Below, one piece after another: positions 58,101-64,000 of a stretch of DNA of 64,000 nucleotides; within the stretch, counting starts at the first letter, position 1; each line of letters opens with the position of its first letter. Under the pieces are notes generated by a model. It was not told where the DNA came from. It was given only the letters and a program-made list of their open reading frames with translations, and ran no database searches. Origin of the DNA: Urechis unicinctus (taxonomy: Eukaryota; Annelida; Polychaeta; Xenopneusta; Urechidae); NCBI GenBank assembly GCA_034190875.2, contig CM067354.1:54813392-54877391 (forward strand), written 5' to 3'. Made by a program: the position numbers and the translations under genes.

Positions 58101-60394
58101 CTATATCGCCACATTCACCTGACATTCGTTGAAACGCTGAGAATTATGCCAGTATCATTTTTATGTTTTGTTAATTTGAGCTGCAAGATATTTGGGTATA
58201 ACAGTTTGCCAGAGCTGATTACGTCTTGTACAAAATCGTTCCAACAATCAGAATCTAGGTTGCCTTTATCAGATTTGTAGACTATGAGGCTTCAAGTTCA
58301 CATTCTAGGATGGCCTGATGATTGACAATCAGCTTCGTCAATAATTAAAGCAGCAAGACGCTCAACACAATGTTGCAAAATATTGGAGCATTGCAGAAGA
58401 AGGTGATGTCACCACTGAGTGAGAATGGTATTAAAAACAGATAAACATCAACACCCCGTCTCCCATAAGCTGCACGGTCAATGATGAATGCTTGTCGCTT
58501 TCTGTTTATTTCTGCTCATCCCACCCTCTAAATATCAAGCCTGTACGATATCCCCAATAGCTGACCTATTCGTTAGAATTCTGTTTTATCAAATAAAACT
58601 ATGATACATATCGGTGCTTAACTGCAAACACTACCTAATCATTGTACATTTCACATTACATTTTCTGTAAGAACATGGGTCACAGGAAGTGTTATAATAA
58701 ATAACTGTTCCTGTCAAATCCGCTGTTTTGTGCGGCTTATTAACTCCTTGATTGAAAATGATAGAACAATAGCGCAATGTTTGCACAGATTCTTTGTTTG
58801 AACACTTGATATATACGTAGCGTCAATGGTGTTTCATCTGCGCTATCACAACATCTATTGCTATTATTATTACCAGGCATATATCATATACCAGTTAAGG
58901 AAGTGACTAGGAATAAATATGCTATTTTGTCTAGGCATATTGGCATTTTGTACAGTATCCCTCCCTATGAGAGTTCAACAAAGCAGTGAGAACGAAGTGT
59001 CTAGACACCTAATCCGTAATTAGCAAACGCGATTGCAGCCTTCATTGAAAGAAAACTTCCGGTGGTCATGAAATATTTAATCCCAATTTATGTGATTGCG
59101 CACCAAAGCAATGTTACACTGGTTAGAATAACAGGTGATCCCATTAAATAGATCTTTAAGATGCAATGGCTCTAATGTACTATAGCAAAGTCATAAACGT
59201 GACACCTGTAACATAGTGTTCACACAATAAAGTCTGAACATTCACAGGAATTTGCATTATTTGTAGTTATATTTAACGCTATATCACCGTCAGAATGAAA
59301 GTAGTAGTACAATATTTGAGGCACAATATAAGCTTAAGATACAAGTGTCATATCCAACTACAATCTGTAGTGCTTGGGTTCAATCCATTCATTTGAAATC
59401 AACAGTTGCTTACTGAAAATGTGTTGGAATAAGGTAAATTCTAATTAAGTTTTACGACAGGAGAGATTGTACAGGTTGGTGCAGATCCTGTAAATATGGT
59501 CGATGCCGATGGTTGAATGCATCCCAGGGGTACTGCATAAGCTAGGATACAAATTTATGGAAATGTGGAATAATACAAAGGGATATGGACTATAATGGTG
59601 CTGCATATACAAGTACTCTAAGTGTACACATATTGCCATCAGGCGTATTATCTACGTGACTAGATCAACGTCAAGATCAACGTCCACACTTAATGAACAT
59701 CACCAATTGCTTATTCACGGGTTCAACAATATGAATCTACCAAATATTCAACATGGCGTTTTTGATGATAAATGCGTTCCATTTATACCCAAAGTTTTGC
59801 TTATTCGGTGCACCTTTTGTTGAGAAAGTGTGAGTGATCCTCATTGATGTAGCTCATAGGTACTGCTCAATATATGTGCTGTTCTCCCATCGCTATCAGA
59901 AGCTACTCGCGATGATTAACTGGGCCAGTAGATAAATCTAATGCATATGGATGTGATTGGTCACGGCTGATCCACAATTGCAAATATTGACAGCGCACCG
60001 CTATTGTTGCTAGGTTGTAGTTAAATAATACATAAACTAAATCCAGGCGGCATTTTATTCTGACATACTGTCTTACAGTGCTTGAATTTAGGATGCGTAT
60101 TATGTATTGTGGCAGCATTATAACGTTCAGTAGTACCGTTAATCGTCCACTTAAAAGAGTGCACGTCACTGAGCATCACAGATGTGTTGCGAATAATTGG
60201 CACATCAAGTTGATAACTTGTAACGTTTCCGCGGTTGATAAATGTAAATACACCTTATCATTAAGCCTGCAATTATTCGACAAGATGAAGCTATTGTCGC
60301 CTGTGATGTTGCATATACACATATCTTTGAATAATTTTGATTGAACACCACTATCATGGCATTGCATTGGTGTGCGCTGGAGCAAAGCTATTGT
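55164..60394. other. Right host flank, no gene seen
   Basis: AT-rich unique-looking sequence of 5.2 kb. The longest frames (103-116 codons near 56,680-57,240 and 57,725-58,072) lack domains, overlap each other on opposite strands and have no splice context. No RNA gene or known repeat is recognised. Confidence 0.5.
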
Positions 60395-63160
60395 TTTCTG
60401 AAACCGCATTACAGCTGGAATATGAATGTATACCAACGGGTAAACTTAGCTCGGTCTACTCGGCAGTTGTTGCCATGGGGGGTACAAGTCTAATCTTTGC
60501 AGGACCAGATTGAATGCAAAAAGCAAATGCAATCACATTTTGGCACAACTGTAACCGGCCATCCTAGGCGCTTTAGTGCTAGTAATATTGTGTCATGAAG
60601 CCCTCTATCCATATACTATCAGCTCTTCAGCATGTGTGTCTCCTTTGTTTTGTCAGTTGCTCTCACAATGCGTTCTTTCACAATTGAGGATATTGTGGCG
60701 CGGTAACATAGGCAGAAGCTACGATCTGCAGGCACTCTAAGGGCAATTAACAAATGGCTATGTAACGTATCAATGCAATAGCATACTAAATGAAATGGTT
60801 TCAAATCTAATTAGTTCGATGTTGTATTACAATCTTGACTAGGCGATTAAGCATTACGGAAATGGCACATCAGCGAATTGATTTTACAGCATTTGTACTC
60901 AATTTCGCGATTGGGTCTTTCTAATTCTATATAAGGCACAATAAACACAGTGCCAATTTCCGTTATTCTCTGCATAGATTGATGATGCGCATCATTCTTG
61001 AAACATGCAATATGTCTGCTAATAATAATTATAATTAAGTGCAAATTGTCAGCACCGGCGAAAAACTAGGATTATACGGTTATCATAAAAAAATGATGCC
61101 ACCATTGGATGAGGATGATCTTGAATAAAGAACAAAGATATCTATCAAGTCATCGAAACAGCAAATCAGTATGTCATTCTCTTACGCCTAAAAGATTTAT
61201 TTATTTAATGTGAGATTGCAGCAACTCCTGCACTGATGTCTTATGTAATACACTACAAGATAAACTTACACCAACTAGTACAAATTGAATTCCTTGTTTG
61301 TTATGAACTATTGTCGAAGATGCGGATAACCTAATAGCCAAGACATCAAGACAATAGCAATACCTTTTGGTCATGCCAAGTCAATTTAATGGCGCTTTAT
61401 TTTGATAAAGATTATTGTCTTGCATCTAATGGGCTGCACGATAACCGTAATAGAAGGTGCATAGCGGTGTATCGATAATCAATGAATGCTACCTTTCGTG
61501 AATCGGTATTTGATCGGCTCTTCCAGTGTACAACATATAACTATAATAAATCGATCAAAATCCTCGCTCAATATAACCAATAAATGTTTCCCTCTGCGAT
61601 CATTGAACCAGAGCAGTGAATGATAATAATCAATTACTTTAAATACAACGTAGTAGATTGGTTCCGTTTATTTCCCAATGGTCAAACATAGTACTATATT
61701 TAGATAATGTTGGTAATTAAATCCTATTTACTGTTTGCTACCTCACTAAGTATGTTCTATGTTAACTTTGGTCATGTTATCCTATCACATTCAGAAACTG
61801 TTCTATTTGATACCCCATGGTACACAGTCCAATAGATGATAGTTTATGGCTAATGGCTGTACATAATAACGCCTGGTGAACTATGGAAAATTTCTAATAT
61901 GCAACAATGCAGAATATTATAGAGATAAACTACGAATCAGAATCGAAGTCGTTGTTCACTGGCCTAAGACCATCAACTGTCGATGCTCAAGAAGAAACTA
62001 TTATAGTTCGGCTATTGATTACCAATGGCCAACGAATGCTAGAATACAATCACCATCACAGGGCCGTTTTACTGTAATATGAAAGAAGATGGTTGCTAAG
62101 TCAATAATTTGTAATATGCTAGTGGTGGACTAACCGTATTGAAACCTTTTCAATTATATATCATTAGATTATTACATATACAATCATTAGGCCGTAATGA
62201 TGACGGTTACTGTTTACCATTCACGGGTACACCTGAGTCATAACATTCCAGCACTATGATTGATTAGAAATTTTTATAACAACGATGCTTAGTCTATTTT
62301 ACGCCATCCAAATTGGTACAACACCATGTGTGTTAAACAAAAATAAGCCCAGGGTATGTATTTAATGAACACATCAAAAATCGATAGTATTTGTTTATAA
62401 TGTGGATTTCTCTAAATACCAAATTTTCGGGACACTTGGATTTGCCCTCGTCAAGCTCCGCTGTATTTTCTACGAAGGACGAAAGATTAGCGACGCGACC
62501 AGTTATAACAATAATTCAACTTTGGGTCATTGCTGTATGCGACAGTTTGTAACAAATAAAGAATCACTGACGAGACTAATATAGTGTAGGCATGCTAATG
62601 GACTGGTAGGTTGTCATTCAATAATGCGGTGCAGGCCTAAGTGCTCATTTACCCTGAAATATGGCGAGTTGCCTTACAAATGAGTTCGCGGGGAAGAAAC
62701 TCGATAACTAGAAAGATATGAAGCTTGAAATTAGCTTCCACATTGCTTCTGTAGATTGATATGCTAATATGCTTGCAGCATTCACCAAACTCTTTCATTT
62801 CATCCAATTATTAGAATGTTTGAGCTGACTTGTGATCACTAACCTACGGCCTGGTCTGGAACGTACCATTGGAGAGTTGCGTATCTAATTAAGGAGTCAG
62901 TTCTTCTATCAGCATTATGGTCGAGATGAATAAGTCCTATTATTACCTGTACACGGCTACATCAGACCCAAACAGGAGTTCCATCAACGTTAGTTACGTT
63001 TGTCATAAATTAACTATATAGAAGCATATGTCATTGCAATAATGTTCCAACTGTTGCGTTATCCTGTGAGCGACTTTATCATTATGTTATTTATATTTAA
63101 ATACAGAACGTTCATAGAATAAACAATTGGGTATGTATTACCTAAAAGCACCCATACAGC
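60395..63160. repeat. Long direct repeat, copy B (partner 2,437-4,770)
   Basis: Same orientation as copy A. It has an extra block at about 61,165-61,690 and a 50-bp insertion at about 62,420-62,475, and lacks 150 bp found at 3,470-3,632. Non-coding in both copies. Confidence 0.85.
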
Positions 63161-63229
63161 GTCGGGAGATATCGCACTGCATCTGAATATTTTATCGATA
63201 AGATTAAGAAAAAACGATGAGCCTAGGGA

Positions 63230-63985
63230 AATACAACGACAGTGTGTTCTGTTGCAACTACTGTGCCGAATGGAGCTTACAGTGTTCCTCTCCATCAGAT
63301 AATCAGCCAATCAGCAGCAAATCAAAAGTTACAAGCAAAAATTCCCGATACACTATGCATAAAACAACGAATGACCATCCATTCGTGCGTGCTAACAGAA
63401 TTACAAACAAGGAGGTGCATCAGGCAAATAGCACACATGAGAAGTGATTTTTACTCCAGAGTACTGGAAGTTAATGTAGTTTATATGCAATCAAAAACAT
63501 GCAACCAATGATTTACGTAAATTTGGTTGGTCCAATTTATGTCCTAACGTCCGCTGCATCTGCAAGTGCGTCTGTCTATAAATCGACTACTGATGCAAAC
63601 CATGTTTGCACCCGGCAATATAATTAATTCTATTTATTCCTCCTCAAAGCAGTAAATCTGTTGGACACAAACGTGATGCGTAACTGTAAATGATTTTGAT
63701 CTTACAGCACAAATTACAAGCTAACTTATTTTTTAGTATGAATATCCGCCGCAACTATTAAGCACAGTAAAACTACTTCCGATCAATATCATGTAATTTA
63801 CTGGCCTGTATTTTTTTCTATATTGATGTAATGCTCCAGTGCTAGTAATATTGGGTCCCAGAGTAGCCTTCTTTTCATATGCTGTAACTGCTTGCTGTCT
63901 GTCCCCTGTATCTAGACTGAAGCAGAGTGTGTTACTTCCTAGCCAACAATATGCTGGGACTGTTCTTGTATTAGAGCATTAGCTC
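63230..63985. repeat. Dispersed direct repeat (partner 9,870-10,560)
   Basis: Directly follows copy B here, so copies A and B of the whole unit appear to be 2.4-4.8 plus 9.9-10.6 kb on the left and 60.4-64 kb on the right. An 80-bp insertion near 63,655-63,715 distinguishes it. Confidence 0.8.
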
Positions 63986-64000
63986 AAAATTGATGATATT

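Overview
The window is animal (metazoan) nuclear DNA. It is AT-rich, has long (TA)n microsatellites, and the genes in its centre carry GT-AG introns. I cannot fix the species. An invertebrate, possibly a mollusc, is my best guess, from the microsatellite style and a SINE-like fragment near 25.1 kb.

Positions 22,078-55,163 hold a 33-kb Maverick/Polinton element of the adintovirus type (class Polintoviricetes), bounded by almost identical terminal inverted repeats (TIRs) of about 1.4 kb. It encodes the hallmark set: protein-primed family-B DNA polymerase (47.6-53.3 kb), DD35E retroviral-type integrase with C-terminal chromodomain (35.9-37.0 kb), adenovirus-type cysteine protease (29.7-30.1 kb), FtsK/HerA-type packaging ATPase (45.3-46.3 kb), double-jelly-roll hexon (43.8-45.2 kb), very basic core-like proteins (38.7-39.5 and 40.9-42.1 kb) and a conserved 536-aa virion-associated protein (37.1-38.7 kb). 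A cluster of related large proteins at 30.6-35.9 kb looks like the receptor- or vertex-protein block. Accessory genes include an inhibitor-of-apoptosis (BIR+RING) gene, a two-TM protein, a spliced coiled-coil/zinc protein, an acidic protein with a nuclear localisation signal, a spliced early-type gene and, next to the left TIR, an RRM RNA-binding protein with decayed copies.

Layout, left to right: host flank with a 3.8-kb-arm inverted repeat (1-22 kb); left TIR (22.1-23.4); RRM gene and its duplicated debris, with a dense array of minus-strand 5' splice-site motifs (23.8-28.1); small genes and protease (28.2-30.4); vertex-protein block and IAP (30.6-35.9); integrase (35.9-37.0); virion-associated and core genes (37.1-39.5); a palindromic satellite of about 163-bp units (39.6-40.7); plus-strand basic genes (40.9-42.1); spliced early-type gene (42.2-43.4); hexon, ATPase, acidic protein and polymerase (43.8-53.3); right TIR (53.8-55.2); host flank (55.2-64 kb) that repeats blocks also seen at 2.4-4.8 and 9.9-10.6 kb.

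The polymerase and integrase would copy and insert the element. Hexon, core proteins, ATPase and protease would build and fill a capsid. IAP and the early-type genes would deal with the host cell. Polymerase, integrase, hexon, ATPase, IAP, one vertex protein and the RRM gene each carry at least one one-base frame break, several in homopolymers, while the TIRs are nearly identical. The copy is therefore either very young and just decaying, or carries base-calling indels. Both flanks lack any gene I can support.
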